Position numbers and translations under genes: made by a program. Below are positions 21,110 through 32,779 of a stretch of 64,000 nt of DNA, piece after piece; the first letter of the stretch is position 1; every line of letters starts with the position of its first letter. The stretch comes from Platynereis dumerilii. Lineage: Eukaryota; Annelida; Polychaeta; Phyllodocida; Nereididae. The DNA is taken from assembly GCA_026936325.1 (NCBI GenBank), contig JAPTHN010000002.1, positions 10,912,408 through 10,976,407 of the forward strand, read 5' to 3'. The notes under the pieces are model-generated. The model did not search any database and was not told the origin of the DNA. It saw only the letters and a list, made by a program, of their open reading frames with translations.

Positions 21110-23160
21110 TAAACAATAAACAACATTCAGATTAGGCAGGTTGTGAGCAACAGTTGTTTATTGATTCACACAGCTTGTAATCTTCTTCTTTCACTCAGTT
21201 ATGCAACATAACACTCTCATACTATGTCATATACCATATATGGCAATTCTGTACACTACATCAATGTGCCAACACTACATCACACTCCACACCTCAGCCA
21301 ATCACGATGCCCACTCAGTGTGACGTCACATGCCAATTTTGCTAGATTTTTAAAATTCTACATACTTTTTGGAAGGATATTAAGTCAAGGTCGATCACGA
21401 CCTAAAATAACTGAAATACAACACCAGACTGACATCACAATGTCTGCTGGGTACCATCATGCCAGACGTCTGATGGACAGATGAGAAGGTTTTTGACCAA
21501 AATCACCATATAATGTGGTGTTGTGTTTGGAGGCAGGTCAAATCTGACAAAACAATGTTGAGAATACCAAAAATATTGTGCATCAAGGTTTAGCGATTCG
21601 ATGCCTTGCAGCTGTTCAAGTAAGAATGGCACTGGAGTTGTCATCAAGACTAATATTTGATATTTTATGTCATGGATTATAGAAAATTTTGGACGACACC
21701 TGCATTATTCAGTGTCAAAGTGAGGAATCTGCTGAAACTAGATGTTACAAATGCACAACAAACCAAAATGTCCGGCCAATTCCGTCCAAAAATGTTTGAG
21801 AACTGGCATATGATGCCCTCAAGGAATGTCATTTAGGTATCTGCCGAGGCATAGTCTGAAGACATTTGAAATGCTAGTATAGCATGTAGTAAAATTCTGA
21901 AAGATGTCACCATATTGATCCCCAAGAGAAAATTCTTAAAGGTGTTGTTAGTCCAAGGAGAAAGTATGCAACATTGCCTGAATGTACCCATGTAAACTTT
22001 CGTTAATTGATGGTATTATAAAATGTCACATTAATTGATTTTTTTTTACTGATTCTGATACTAAATCTCTCGAACTCACCCGACTTAATTTAAAATTAAA
22101 ATCATCAGCCATTTTCCAATCGGATGACTTTTATAACCAAACATGCATTTTCACCGGAATTTGCAGGCTGATTTTAAATACAGACAACCCCATTTCATAT
22201 ACCAGCTTTCCAAATTCATGGTGAAACCTATAAGCAGAAACATTATAAATCAAAATGAATCCACGGTAAGTAAAAAAAGAAGGAACTTGTGCCCTTTTTA
22301 GTGGCAGAATTGCCTAATAGGTCTACAAGGCGAATACATTTTTAAAAGATGTGGCGTACATGTATTTACTTGATGGTATTCTAAAGATCTACTGTACATA
22401 TTTCTTTCATTTCGGGCAAACTTTAATATTCATGTACAAAATTTTCAACTCAAGGTCCCTATTCGCATGTTGCTGTTCATATTATAGTATACTTCTAAAG
22501 TATGTATATTATATAATTTACAATGTACATTGCGTTTGAGCAGAAGTCATAAAACAACCTCGCTTGTCCAAATTGCTCATATGGCGTGAAAGAAGTGTAG
22601 TTATTTTTATGCGCATTGTGCATTCCGTGCAAAGCGTGAAGTGATACAGCCACTTTAGGAAATACCTAAGGTAAGATGAAGTTTCATTTAAAATGATTTT
22701 ATAATAATTTTACATTAGGGATAAAGACAATACATTTCATATCATATATCAAAAAAGTGTTTGTTTTGTAGGCCTAATAACAAAATTTAGGCCTAATTAG
22801 TGTTGCAAATGTATGTTTTTTGGCAAGCTACTTAGCAGATGCATCACACAACTGTTATGTAGGAACTTACATAAGGTTAGACCTGTGGAGTTTATGTAAC
22901 TTAATTAAATTATAAAAAATGTGCATTAATCCAAATAGGCAATAAATATCGTACTAAAGAACCATTATACTTTTTTATTAAAAAGTTAGGATTAATCAGT
23001 GCTATAAATGTGTTTTTGGCAAGATATAGGCCTATATATTATATACTCAGCAGAAGAATTGCGTAACCAAGTTATGTAAGGATCCATTGGATCCAACTAG
23101 CCTAAGTGCATGGATGATTTTAGTATATCAATGTATCCTCAGTAGGCCTATATATTTTCA
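21110..23160. other. Intergenic, upstream of the GPCR gene
   Basis: Apart from the repeat at 21290-21385 I see no gene or repeat. 22560-23160 is AT-rich with several AGGCCTA words. The GPCR promoter and a 5' untranslated exon should lie here or further left, since coding starts shortly after a splice acceptor-like TTTTCATTTCAG ending at 23166. Confidence 0.5.
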
Positions 23161-23194
23161 TTTCAGATTCTTGGAAATATCACCTTTGTGCAAT

Positions 23195-24857
23195 ATGAAA
23201 GGTGTCTTTGTTGTGGTGCTCCTTGGGGTTCTGGCTCCGGCTTTGAAAGGACAAACAACGGATGCAATGGATTTGATGGGTTCATCAGAAATTAATTCCA
23301 TCATGGATAATTCTACAAATCAGGCAGCCCCAGATGGTGTAGCTCCATGGAGACAGGCATTGGACAAACTTCAACTGGCAATGACCATCATTGGTCTCAT
23401 CGCCAATATCGTTACAATCGTTTTATTGTGGAAAGCTGGACATCGATTTTCGGTTTCCATCAGATTTCTGCTCCGACACCAGTCTTTTGTTGATGGCTTG
23501 ATTTGTGGGCTCGCCATTCCCATTCTCCTGCAGCCTTTTAACTGGACAACAGGCAATGAAAGCTATGACATTTTCATGTGTCACATCTGGCACAGCCAAG
23601 TCTTCTTCTGGTCCGCAATCTATGTTTCAGTCTGGAACCTCGTCTTAATCGCAATCGAGCGATTCCTTGCAGTGAAGTACCCACAGAAACATCAACGTTT
23701 CACCAAAGTCAAGCTTTTCTTATCGATCGTGTCCATATATGTCACTGCTGCCATCGTCCTGTTCACCGGTTTCATGCAGGTAAGATTTGAAATTGTTTAG
23801 ATGTCTACCTTTCAAGAATCAAACTTGACAATATATATCTTGCTCATAGATATTGAATTTGTTTTTAGATGAGAAAAAGTAAAAAAATAATACATTTTGG
23901 AATTTGAAAGCCAGCCCGGTCCACTGCAAATGCCTTTTTATCTTCCTAGTCACTCTTTGATGGCTTCAACTAGCACTTTAGCAAGAACTTTGAATTTTTG
24001 GTTGGATAAGAGCACTTATTAAGATCTCTACTCTTTCATAAATCCAATGAATTTCAATATTTCATGCACCCTGTTGCTCTACCTAGGATTAGATTAATAA
24101 TGCTGAGTTTTTAAAGTAAAGGTCACATGTTGTTCCCCACGGCAGTCATTGGAAGTAGTTACAGCTGAATTGGAACATCATGTGCTTCAGGAGAAGCTGT
24201 AACTTACCTGTAAATTATCAATTTCAATGGATGTTGCTGAAGTACTCTGTATTTTTAGCAAGGATTTTTGTAAATCTAATAATCATGATCTATGCTACTT
24301 TTAAAACAGTATTTCTTCAATGTCGCTTCCTTTTCCAGGTCAGTTTCTCCGATGCAGCGTGTTCTTTTTACTACTTCTTCAAACATCCCTCGTACGCAAA
24401 ATACATGAAGTTTTACAGCATCTACTGGTTCTGTGTCGTTTATGCTCTACCAGTTATTCTTTTCATTTGTTTTTACGGTTCGATCATCATATCTCTGCAT
24501 AAAATGAAGTCTGCCTTGAGTGACCGCAAGGAGTTTGATGAGGGCAGCAAACAGTTCACTCGCACGGCCATCTTGGTCACTGTTTTCTTCGTGATTTTTC
24601 TCAGTTTCGACACGATCTATTACCTTCTGGGAACAGTAGGTGCCGCCACTTACATCCACGGTAGCCGCCTGCAGAGGGTAGCACTGTTCTTGACCTGCAT
24701 GAACAGCGTAGTGAACCCGTTTCTCTACGTCCTGTTCATGCCAGTGTTCAGGAGGAGCATCTCAAACCTGCGATGCTGTGGCAAATCCGAGACCTACGAA
24801 ACCAAACACAAGGATGGATATAATACCGATGTTTCTGAAATCGCCGCAAAATATTAA
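23195..24857 (+). CDS. Class A (rhodopsin-like) G-protein-coupled receptor, 2 exons
   Basis: Exons 23195-23779 and 24339-24857 join in phase 0 (ATGCAG|GTAAGA, TTTTCCAG|GTCAGT), giving 367 aa. I chose the ATG at 23195 because it opens a signal peptide (MKGVFVVVLLGVLAPALKG) and because TTTTCATTTCAG upstream looks like an acceptor for a non-coding first exon. Residues: glycosylation sites N39, N116, N121; TM1 ~61-80; TM2 ~92-113 with the conserved Asp100; Cys129 and Cys203 likely disulphide-bonded; TM3 ~136-158 ending in ERF instead of DRY; TM4 ~174-194; TM5 ~222-247; TM6 ~271-293 without the CWxP motif; TM7 ~306-328 with NPFLY; CysCys at 341-342 for palmitoylation. Such receptors sit in the plasma membrane and signal through G proteins. 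The ligand is unknown; I do not recognise a subfamily. Confidence 0.93.
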
Positions 24858-25123
24858 GATACTGTAACTTTCAGAAGGACCTCAGACCAAGCAGTTGCAG
24901 GGTCAAAAGTTAACTTATAAATCCATGATATGAGCAAAGTTGACTAATATGTCTATCTGACTATCTCATAGATCTGCACATAACATTGACATAATATTGT
25001 ATATATTGCAGACATTTTAATACATTTATATATAACTTATGCATTATCACTGATCAGAGAGAATGTTAACAACATTATGTAATTATAAATCTAGCCTCAT
25101 TGTTGGTTTTCATGTACAATGAC

Positions 25124-25129
25124 AATAAA
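25124..25129 (+). promoter_or_regulatory. Polyadenylation signal of the GPCR gene
   Basis: AATAAA lies 267 bp after the GPCR stop codon in AT-rich sequence. Confidence 0.6.
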
Positions 25130-25139
25130 TCAAATCTAA

Positions 25140-27531
25140 GTTCAACTGTGTACATTTGTATGTGTTAATTACTGGATTGCTACAGCCATTGAGCTATCTC
25201 ACTTCAATACAAGGTTGTGCCTTTTTGTTAGTGGGGAGAGGAGGGTGTGTAAGGTGCAGTGTTTTTTAAGAAACAGATTTTTAGAATGAAAAGATCTCAA
25301 TAAATTACCTTAGTCAAAGGACTAAATAACTTCATCCTTGATATATGAATTTTGATTCGAATGCATAGGCATACCAGGAGCTGACTTTTTGGTATGTTGA
25401 GTAATATTTACCAAGATTTCATAAGGAGAGGTAGAAGATGCACGTTACAAAAATGTTTCGACAAGCTGAGTTTACCAAGATATCAGAATTTTCTCTTTCA
25501 ACGGCACATTGAATAGACGTAGAGGTCCAGTGGACCTCGTAATAAATTCAACAAACACAAGACGCTAATTTAAATACTTTAATCACATTCAGGCACATTA
25601 CACTAATGTACACCGTAAGATTACATCAGCAATATTTTGTTATCATATGAAAATATACTGTAAAAATTTACAATACAATGTGACTTATTGGTACCAAAGC
25701 AAAACAGATACAGCAACTGTAATAAGCCTTTTATGAATGCAAGTTTCTCTAAGCAGTTTCAGTAAGCCTGTGATTATTTTTCAACATGATGACCATGCTA
25801 CAGCATAAACTATAATCTGATTAGCTCACAAAGCAATCAAAACAAGTTGATTTTAAAATTCCACTTGAGACCTTAGTAAGAGCTCTTTGCAGATTGGCGG
25901 TCCACTGGAAAAAAATATTTTCTTATTTTCAATTTGCCAACTGTCTTTGCCACATCACTGACATTTTCTGTTGGTCTCCTAATCTTCTTATTTGATGAAG
26001 CACCTTAAGTCACTTAATTAGTTTGTTTATCGTCACCTGTGCTGCTAGATATGATAAGCACTGAATCTAGTGATTAATCATAACTGACACAAACAAAACA
26101 TTTTAGAGCTAAGTGACATCGCACAACCAAGTTGAAAGTAAATTTTGAAACTGTCTGTACTGCCAATCTGCAAACAGCAATAAGTTATAGGAAGGCCAGC
26201 TTTGCTTTGTCTGATCAGGCAAGCCATACACAACACATGAGAAAGAAACCACACATTTATTGAAACTGCTGCAAACAAAATTGTATAAATATATGACAAA
26301 ATGAATACCCATAATTTAGCACCAATATAAACACAAAATGTATTATCACACATACATGTGTGTATATGACACATCACTGGGAATAAACAGGCCTCACAAC
26401 ACTCGGAGTTAATGACACTTAAACAGATACGCCTACATTGTGCACAGGCTCAGACAAATACATGATGAATTTAAGGGCAAGAGAAATCTGGAAAATTATC
26501 AGAGTTATTCTAAAATGATTGTGAACTATTACTAAAATGTTCTTAATATAAGACTGTTACAGCTGACCAATGACGACTACTTACATTTGGCTGCTAGTGG
26601 ACGTCAATGACCTCATAACAGGCCCTGCCCACAGCATTGAAATAAGCTGTTAACGTATCATTGAGTAACTTGTGACCTCATTGACACTTAACTTAGTTGG
26701 TCTCTAGTTTTGATAAGACTTCATGAGCTGCTCATGTATCAGAAGGAATAACATGGCAGGGATTGGATGTGACCTAACAAGGAACATTCTGGTGCTTTTT
26801 TGTAAGCACTTGAGTTTCGTAAACTTACTGTAATTTGATTTTTCACACAGAACTTTGAGACATGTCAATGTACATTTGTTCAGTGAAAATCTGTAGGCCT
26901 ATTTGAGTGCCAGTTTTATAGGGCCTGTTCAGTTATAACAATTTAAGAATAAAATGGGAATTTTCCTATAACCTTTGCAAAATACTGAATTTTAAAAATT
27001 GAATTGAATGTTGATTGATATTTCATTGGCATCTTCAGAGAAATTAAGCAGTCAGTAATACAGGTTTCAATAAAGTTATGATGTTCCAGTAGGCTGGAGA
27101 AGCTTGGAGCTGCAGGGGGGACCACCCTAAGCAGTATGCAAAAGTAATGAACTAATAATTTTTGATTTATGGGTGCATGTTGATCCCAGAGTTCTCATGC
27201 CTTACCTGTATAGATAAATAGATAGGTATAGATGGATATAACACAGATACCGGATAGATAGATAGATAATAAGCCTAGATCAAGAGACAACATAAGATGG
27301 ATATGGGAGACATGAGATGTATAATGTAATACTTAAATGTTTTGGATAATAGCTTGGACTGTAATAGTGCACTGTACCTTTTCAATGCAAATATTGCTGA
27401 TAATTCAAGATTTTGCAATTGATAACTTATAAAAATAATAAGCTGCATTGTTGCAGAGTTTATCACTATAAATTATTTACTCCTGACTCTGGTCGTGTTC
27501 TAATTAGGCCAATAAAATTATCACCATCGGC
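25140..27531. other. Space between convergent GPCR and Ly6 genes
   Basis: No gene or repeat is recognised. The part near 27531 must contain the Ly6 3' untranslated region. On the - strand an AATAAA (complement of 26256-26261) about 1.27 kb after the Ly6 stop could end it. Confidence 0.5.
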
Positions 27532-30500
27532 CTATGAAATAATCTTTTCAATCTTAGTGGCTAAAAAGGCAGCTAAGAAGGGTACAGCCCAGCCAATGGC
27601 ATGCTGGGAAAAGGCGCCATCTGTATTACACTTGTCGTCATGGCAACAGGAAGTGCAGATCCAGGTTGCTTGTGTCACGTCACACGGAGTGTCATCTCTT
27701 GTAGCGTTGATTTGCAACTCACAGGAAGTGTTCTTCGTGCACTTCTTGTCAATGAACATCTTCTCACTCACATCTGTAAAAATACAATAACTTCATGAAT
27801 TTTTACGAATGTCTTATTGTTTATGGTGCATTGCACGAAGTACGAATCAGAGGCACCTTATGACAGTGTGTTATTATAATGCCCATATCAGGGTAAGGTC
27901 TTGGTTGTACATCTTTTGTGACACTCAGATTCATTTTTTATGCTACTGGGAGAAAATATCTGTTATGCTGCCAGCTGGGTTGCCAGCCAGCCTAAGCATC
28001 ATTCAGCACCTCACAGCCAGCCTGATATGAATCACCTTTTTCCCAGTCAGCCGCCTCAACTGCCCTCTCATAACCTGACTGCAAATTTCATCGGTTGAAT
28101 ACCAAATATTGACTCCTAGCTGACAACTTTGCCAGCTGAGAAAATCCTAGCTGACAGTCTGCCAACCAGCCAGGCACCTGCTTCATAACAGATAATTGGT
28201 ATAACAGATCATGGGATGTCCCTTCGAATGTAACAATGCAAACATAATACCAGCCCTTTTTCAGCATATACCACTCCAAATCCTAAACACAGACCTGTGA
28301 CATTGGTACAAAATAAGAAATAGGCAAAGCCATAATCTGCAGTGTATGACAGCCATAGATTGAGCACTGGACCTTCGGTAGGATTCAATACCATTTATGT
28401 ATCATCGATACACTGCATCAATACAAAATATGTACCATCCATCCGCAAATTCGGGATGATCATAGGTTTCAGTTTGATTCTCAGCTGCAAATTTTCCGTA
28501 AAATGCGGATTGTCCCAAATTTCGGGAAAACTTGTGATGTTGTTTTCAAAATAATTTACAAAGTATCGCGCAATGCTCCTTCATCATGAATTATATATTG
28601 TGTTCAAATTTATTCTTTAGAATCATTGTAGTACAGGTATCCGCACGTCATTTGTCTTTAATAAGGACATAGCATAATGTTACATCATCATACATGTTTG
28701 AAATGGAACGACAGCTTGACCGAGTTCCCAGTTTTGTGCAGAAAGTTATTGTTGAGCACATAAAGTTATTTTGTATAACTTTGCGTTTCACGACAACATA
28801 ACAGTTGCATGGAATGTCTACATTGAATTTTTTTTCTTTCTTTAAAGGAATTTTAAAGGATTTTTCTTATTTGGCAGTTAGTTGGGAGTGTAATTGTCAG
28901 CCAAGCAAGCATATCATTACATAAGTTGCACATATATGTGTTTCCATGAAAAGTAAAATGTATGCTTGGTTGCATTGTTCGGCTTGGCTGCCATCTTTTC
29001 AAAGGCGAAGTCTTGACTTCTCTTTTTATGGCGGGCAAACATGAATTCAGGAGAATCCTTTGGAAATCCTGTTTATTTTTTTACTGGATTCTCGGTCTAA
29101 ATGAAGTTCTTATGGATGGAGACATTTCATTCATGAACGGAGACATTAGTTTCATTATATCAATAGTGGAGTATGATCAGAGACAATGCAGAGACTAATG
29201 GTATTGAATTGAATTTAGGCTGTATACTGCAGCCCATCAGGTATGGTACATGTATAATACAGAAATTTTATGAACAATGTATGTATGCTGATAAAGAAAA
29301 AATTGTCATAAATTAAAAAACATAGGGTGCATGGCAGCAACTTTCTGCAAACAACACGAGACTTGGCCTGAAATTATCTAATGCCCAATGTCCTACCATC
29401 TGCCTACATGCCTGCCAGTGTATGGAAAATCAAACTACGTAATTCAAATATATTAGGGTGCAGTTTAATGTGTATACAAGGTATAGATTATGAGCTGTCA
29501 TAGGAAACCAAAAGAATATATATATTTATTCATATTTTTCTAAATATTTTGAAAAGTAATAAATAGGCCTACCTGTCAATCACACCATCAAAGGGCACAA
29601 CTACTTTATAATGGTGATATGTGATATGTGTATCAAATTTCATATTTGTAGTTAGTTATTTATTGACATGTTAAAAATGTCCAACGTTGGTTATACAAAA
29701 CATCTGAAGCAAGTGAAATTTAAATGTCAAGATTTGAACAAAAATGTCCAAGCTAAAAATGATTACACATGGTATAAGAGTATAAAAGCAGTTATTAAAT
29801 GGAATGGTAATATGTCTGAGTCCTTTCCTATAGAGATAGGTACACGGCAGGGTGGTTTGACCTCGCCATTACTTTTTAACTTGTTATATCAAGAACTTGT
29901 AGACGATTTATCGAAATCAGAAGGTGGCATGAGAATCAATAACACTTGTTATAATGTATTTTGTTATGCTGATGATTTGCTGTTAGTAAGTACAACTGTT
30001 ACAGGCCTTCAGGGCCTTATTGATAAGGCGAATGAGTATATTGTTAACCATGGTCTTTCATTCAATTCTAAAAAGTCTTCGTGTATTATACTTGGTAAAA
30101 ATCATTTTGTAAAAGAACCAATATGGTCAATTAATGGTGATAGTATAAAAATATGTGATGACATTGATTACCTTGGTGCTGTGTTAGGCAATAGTAATAA
30201 CGGCCACCTCCATAAGAGGGTCCAATCATGCCGAAGGTCTTTCTTTAATTTACAAAGTGTTGGGCTATGTAACAATGGTGTTAAGCCACAAGCAATATCA
30301 TATGTATGGAAGACTGTGTTACAACCTATATTACTATACGGTAATGAGTGTTATAATCTGACAAATAGAGAATATTTTGACATTGGACGTTTACAGTCAA
30401 AACTTGTAAAGACGGCCTTAGGCCTGAGTAAATATCTCAGATCAACTCCATTGTTAGATGCTATGCGAATAAGCAGTATTAGCGCTCTCATCAATGTAAA

Positions 30501-32778
30501 TACCCTGCGCCTATTTAAGGCAGTGTTATTTAGCTCCACGAGAGCCAGGGATTTCTATACTTTTACATTTAGTCATAACTTAACCGCAGGTAATCCGTTG
30601 AGTCAGAGGTTTGCCAAGGTTTGTCAACGTTACAATTTTAATACATTTAATTTACTATTTAATGATAAGGCTATTGCCCATTGTATCAAAGAGGTGAAAA
30701 GATTTCCTTCTAATGATGGTGTCATGGATAGTTGCTCTAATTTGCTTAGAAATTATTCGCCTAATGACAAAGAGATGTTAAAACTACTGTTGAGGTATTA
30801 GCCAGTGCCACACATAGTTTTTAAGTTATTTTAATTGTTTTACTTTTTATTGTCTACTCTTATTTGTATATTTTCTGTTTTCTTCTTTTGAAGGTTAATA
30901 AAATACAATACAATACAATACAATTAAAGTAATTATGACAGACATCACTCAAATAATAAATGTACATGCAATACCGCAATAGTATTTCGGCCCGGAAACG
31001 AAGAAAATCATTTTTGATATTTTTTCTCAATATTGTAAAATGTATAGAATATCCATCAATTAATCACACCGTCAAAAGGCACAAATAAACCATATAGGCT
31101 ATTTGTGTATCGCATTTCATCCATGTTCATGCGATAGTGGCCATTTTTTGGTGCGGAAATGAAAATAATAATTTTTTATGTTTGTTCCTCAATAGTTAGG
31201 AACGTATAAAATATCCGTTAATCAGAGTCATAAGACCATCAAAAGGCACAACTAGACCATAAAGGCTGTATGTGTACCCAATTTCATCCCTGAAAACACT
31301 GTGGTGGCTGAGTCTTGAGCAGAAACAAAAATGACAATTTCCTCAATTTTTCATGGAATATCAACCAAATAGACCATCAAAAGGCACAAATAAACCATAT
31401 AGGCTATTTGTGTATGCAATTTCATCCATGTACAGTGTCATGGCCTGGAAAAGATCTATCCACCTGCCGCCAGAACGCCGTTAACATTTTACAATACCTT
31501 CTTCGAACTTCATTCGTGAAAGTTGAAAAATAGGAGCTGTGTGGGGCACAGTGAGACGGTGCACACTGAGAGGGTGCAAAATGAGACGGTGCACAGTGAG
31601 ATGGTGCACAGTAACATGGTGCACAGGGAGATGAGGCACAGTGAGACAGGGCACAGTGAGACGGGCCAAAAGATTTTTAAAAAACTGTAGTTACGTGAAT
31701 AACTGACGACGGTTTGGCAGGTGTCCCTGGCCTTTTCACATGTCACAAGATCTTCCTCGCGACTGCACTTGTCATTGCTCTGTTCGTTCTTGCAGATGTA
31801 GCATTGAAGGCCAAATACTCCTAATAAAAAAAGCAAAATACAGAAAATATGGCTAATTAGATGGTGCGGTCAAGCAGATTTTATTGGGTTCAAATGTATA
31901 TGTAGAGGGCAAACTTACAGTACATACTACAGCAAAAATTACAAATACATTGTATATATTAATTCACTTCATCAGAACCAAATCATTATATGTCTGCTTC
32001 ACACATTATCGTTTTCACAGCTGTGTGTTTTTCCACTTTGCTTTATACCAAGACTGTAATGTGACAGATTTAGTTGCATAACTTTGTATATCACAAGCAG
32101 TGGCTTAACTAGGGGGTCTCGAGTGGGGGTGGTGCCTGGTGGGGGAACACGATTCTCTGAGGGGCACCCACTATAACAATTGTATGTTAGACATCACCAA
32201 GATACTTATAACATTGGAAAAGCGGGTATCTTACTGACAATTTTGCATTTTAGCGCCCGGCTAGGGATTAACTCAGTTTACAACACCAAACAAACAATCA
32301 GATTATTGTTTATTTTGCAAAATTATAAGTTAAAATGTATGATAGAAGAAGCATATGATGTCTAAGTCAGTTAGACACCTCTTTGTCAGGTGCTAACATG
32401 CATTTTTGTCAGTTAGATCCCTCCCTTCGGCTGGGATCTAACTGACAAAAATGCATGTTAGAACCTGACAAAGAGGCGTCTAACTAATACTTTTAGCCTC
32501 AGTTGGAAAGTTCGACCGAAAATTTAAAAACACACAGCTATCCTGTATGAAAACGATAGTAAGGAATGTCTGCAATCACTCTTAACATTTTTGACAAAAC
32601 TGGTCATTCAAAATTTGAATTTCAAATACTCTTATGCATAGTGTAGAAGTGTGTATAAAATGCATCATTTAGATTTACAAAGTCAATCAAAACTAGTTAC
32701 AAATTTAAGTGCTTTTAGACATCACTTACCAAAAGGAATAAAAATGGAAAACACAGTAATGGCTGTGCTCGGGTGCAT
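27532..32778 (-). CDS. Ly6/uPAR (three-finger) cell-surface protein, 3 exons
   Basis: Exons on the - strand: 32778-32730, 31820-31695, 27773-27532, joined in phase 1 at both introns with GT-AG borders; 417 nt, 138 aa. Residues 1-20 are a signal peptide. The LU domain starts with LQCYIC (21-26) and ends with CCHDDKCN (101-108), the family's CC...CN signature, with 12 Cys in all (23, 26, 35, 44, 51, 70, 76, 89, 98, 101, 102, 107). N-glycosylation sites are at 73 and 81. A hydrophobic stretch at ~117-130 could direct GPI anchoring after about N108-G111, but the last residues (TKIEKIIS) are rather polar, so a transmembrane anchor is possible. The exon plan (signal, first finger, rest of the domain plus tail) is typical of Ly6 genes. 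The partner is unknown. The 3.9 kb intron 2 holds a LINE in the opposite direction. Confidence 0.92.
27852..28215. repeat. Interspersed repeat, copy 2
   Basis: It matches 4390-4765 over its length, ending in AACAGAT..GGTA and ACAGATCATGGGATG versus ACACATCATGGGCTG. It lies in Ly6 intron 2, near exon 3. Confidence 0.8.
28216..29550. other. Ly6 intron 2, no feature recognised
   Basis: I see no repeat with a partner in this window and no coding frame with family resemblance. Confidence 0.5.
29560..31460. repeat. Degenerate tandem repeat, ~140-165 bp unit, interrupted by a LINE
   Basis: The word ACCATCAAAAGGCACAA and the following CCATATAGGCTATTTGTGTA, then a TTTCATCCATG segment, occur at about 31068, 31233 and 31373, with a more diverged unit at about 29585. 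The LINE at 29650-30928 separates the first unit from the rest. Confidence 0.75.
29650..30928 (+). mobile_element. Non-LTR retrotransposon (LINE), 5'-truncated
   Basis: A 377-residue open frame (29668-30801) covers the reverse transcriptase from the GTRQGGLTSPLLFN motif through the catalytic FCYADDLLLVS to the C-terminal part. The fingers, endonuclease and first ORF are missing, so the copy was truncated at its 5' end, as is usual for LINE insertions. After the stop an AATAAA and a short (AATAC)n tail (about 30898-30924) mark the 3' end. The frame is still open, so insertion is fairly recent. I cannot settle the clade; the RT resembles the CR1/Jockey group. It lies in Ly6 intron 2, antisense to the gene. 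Confidence 0.88.
31545..31672. repeat. ~15 bp minisatellite (GCACAGTGAGACGGT)
   Basis: About eight imperfect copies of GGTGCACAGTGAGAC run from 31545 to 31672 and stop about 20 bp from the 5' splice site of Ly6 exon 2. The word resembles the CACAGGGAGA minisatellite at 720-1160. Open frames through it are artefacts. Confidence 0.85.
32007..32563. mobile_element. Inverted-repeat element, copy 2 (ATTATCGTTTTCA ends)
   Basis: Left end ATTATCGTTTTCACAGCTGT, right end CTGTATGAAAACGATAGT. The part after the left end matches 7600-7680 (CAGATTTAGTTGCATAACTT). Inside lie a one-ended hAT-like terminus (CAGTGGCTTAACTAGGGGG, about 32098) and the palindrome at 32369-32485. It occupies Ly6 intron 1. Confidence 0.7.
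32369..32485. repeat. Near-perfect palindrome, 53 nt arms
   Basis: The arm 32369-32421 is the inverse of 32433-32485 with about two or three mismatches; the loop is about 11 nt. The arms share AGTTAGA, CCTCTTTGTCAGG and AACATGCATTTTTGTCAGTT. It could extrude as a cruciform, or fold in RNA since it lies in Ly6 intron 1. Confidence 0.92.
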
Positions 32779-32779
32779 G

